Below, piece after piece: positions 40,985 through 41,057 of a stretch of DNA of 41,057 nucleotides (position 1 is the stretch's first letter; each line of letters starts with the position of its first letter). The position numbers were made by a program, and so were the translations under genes. The stretch is from the NCBI GenBank assembly GCA_019746135.1, contig JAIESI010000014.1, positions 1 through 41,057 of the forward strand. Reading direction: 5' to 3'. The notes under the pieces were generated by a model. It ran no database searches, was not told the origin of the DNA, and saw nothing but the letters and a program-made list of their open reading frames with translations. Source of the DNA: Xanthobacteraceae bacterium. GTDB lineage: Bacteria; Pseudomonadota; Alphaproteobacteria; Rhizobiales; Xanthobacteraceae.

Positions 40985-41057
40985 AGGGCCTGTCTTCAGT
41001 TGAGCAAGATCATAGCGGAGGCGAGTTGAACTCCGGCAAGGAAGTTTCTGGCGAGTT
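40985..41057. mobile_element. IS5-family insertion sequence, one end only
   Basis: Begins GGGCCTGTCTTCA, a terminal inverted repeat of the IS5/IS427 type, directly after CTA. It runs off the window. The fragment contains the end of a transposase gene on the minus strand (listed separately). The other end, target duplication and completeness cannot be judged. Confidence 0.75.
40996..41057 (-). CDS. IS5-family transposase, C-terminal fragment
   Basis: Only the last 19 codons lie in the window: LARNFLAGVQLASAMILLN followed by a stop, which matches the conserved end of IS5-family (DDE) transposases of alphaproteobacteria. The active-site part lies outside the window, so it cannot be said whether the gene is intact. 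Confidence 0.75.
   Translation of the reverse strand, partial: LARNFLAGVQLASAMILLN

Noticed and set aside
1..41057. CRISPR arrays, rRNA or tRNA genes
   Set aside because: No regularly spaced identical repeats and no tRNA- or rRNA-like sequence were found; the direct repeats seen are dispersed palindromic elements.

Overview
The window is about 41 kb of GC-rich alphaproteobacterial chromosome, most likely Hyphomicrobiales (Bradyrhizobiaceae/Xanthobacteraceae-like). Evidence: the spc-alpha ribosomal gene order without rpsD, a short-LID adenylate kinase, an ATP12 homologue, a 2-oxoacid:ferredoxin oxidoreductase cluster, DUF898 and DUF2214 proteins, and many short palindromic intergenic repeats of the RIME type known from rhizobia. 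Genus cannot be fixed by reading alone.

Layout. 1-7465 is the end of the spc operon and the alpha operon: rpsH (partial), rplF, rplR, rpsE, rpmD, rplO, secY, adk, rpsM, rpsK, rpoA, rplQ. Adk carries an unusual histone-like Lys/Ala tail. Strong intrinsic terminators lie after rpoA and after rplQ; the second sits inside the signal-peptide codons of the next gene, an ankyrin protein. 8403-14859 holds a diheme cytochrome c, a Do-like periplasmic protease coupled to rarA, and a coupled trio (small secreted protein, MFS exporter, RluA-type pseudouridine synthase). 14908-18923 has a small secreted protein, an SRPBCC gene whose 5' end was replaced by a repeat, and an arginine/citrulline catabolic group (Lrp regulator, RocD, CtlX/DDAH-like hydrolase).

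19078-23746 (minus strand) is a three-gene NAD(P)-linked 2-oxoacid:ferredoxin oxidoreductase cluster (GltD-like flavoprotein with ferredoxin domain, KorA, KorB), divergent from an ATP12 chaperone gene. 24994-31896 is an accessory stretch with two paralogues of an apparently undescribed membrane-anchored family, a DUF898/M48 protease pair and a TPR-glycosyltransferase. 32154-33686 is a propionyl-CoA carboxylase beta subunit, followed by an AT-rich two-gene island (33767-34610) that looks recently acquired.

34644-40880 holds a FAD monooxygenase, an FKBP isomerase, a PRC-barrel protein, small secreted proteins, a cyclase-family protein and a DUF2214 membrane protein. Within it lies a 960-base gene-free tract (36546-37505) with a near-consensus promoter overlapped by a GAAC-N7-GAAC alphaproteobacterial LexA-type box. 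Downstream is a highly structured, cloverleaf-like sequence closed by a perfect 19-bp stem: the best candidate in the window for an undescribed system, possibly an SOS-controlled non-coding RNA. The window ends in an IS5-family transposase fragment.

Repeats punctuate the second half. Two identical 104-base copies of a RIME-like element (8152-8255 and, inverted, 40878-40981) and a tandem variant (27407-27543) all sit exactly at gene stop codons. A 36-base double-hairpin core recurs inside three different outer repeats.
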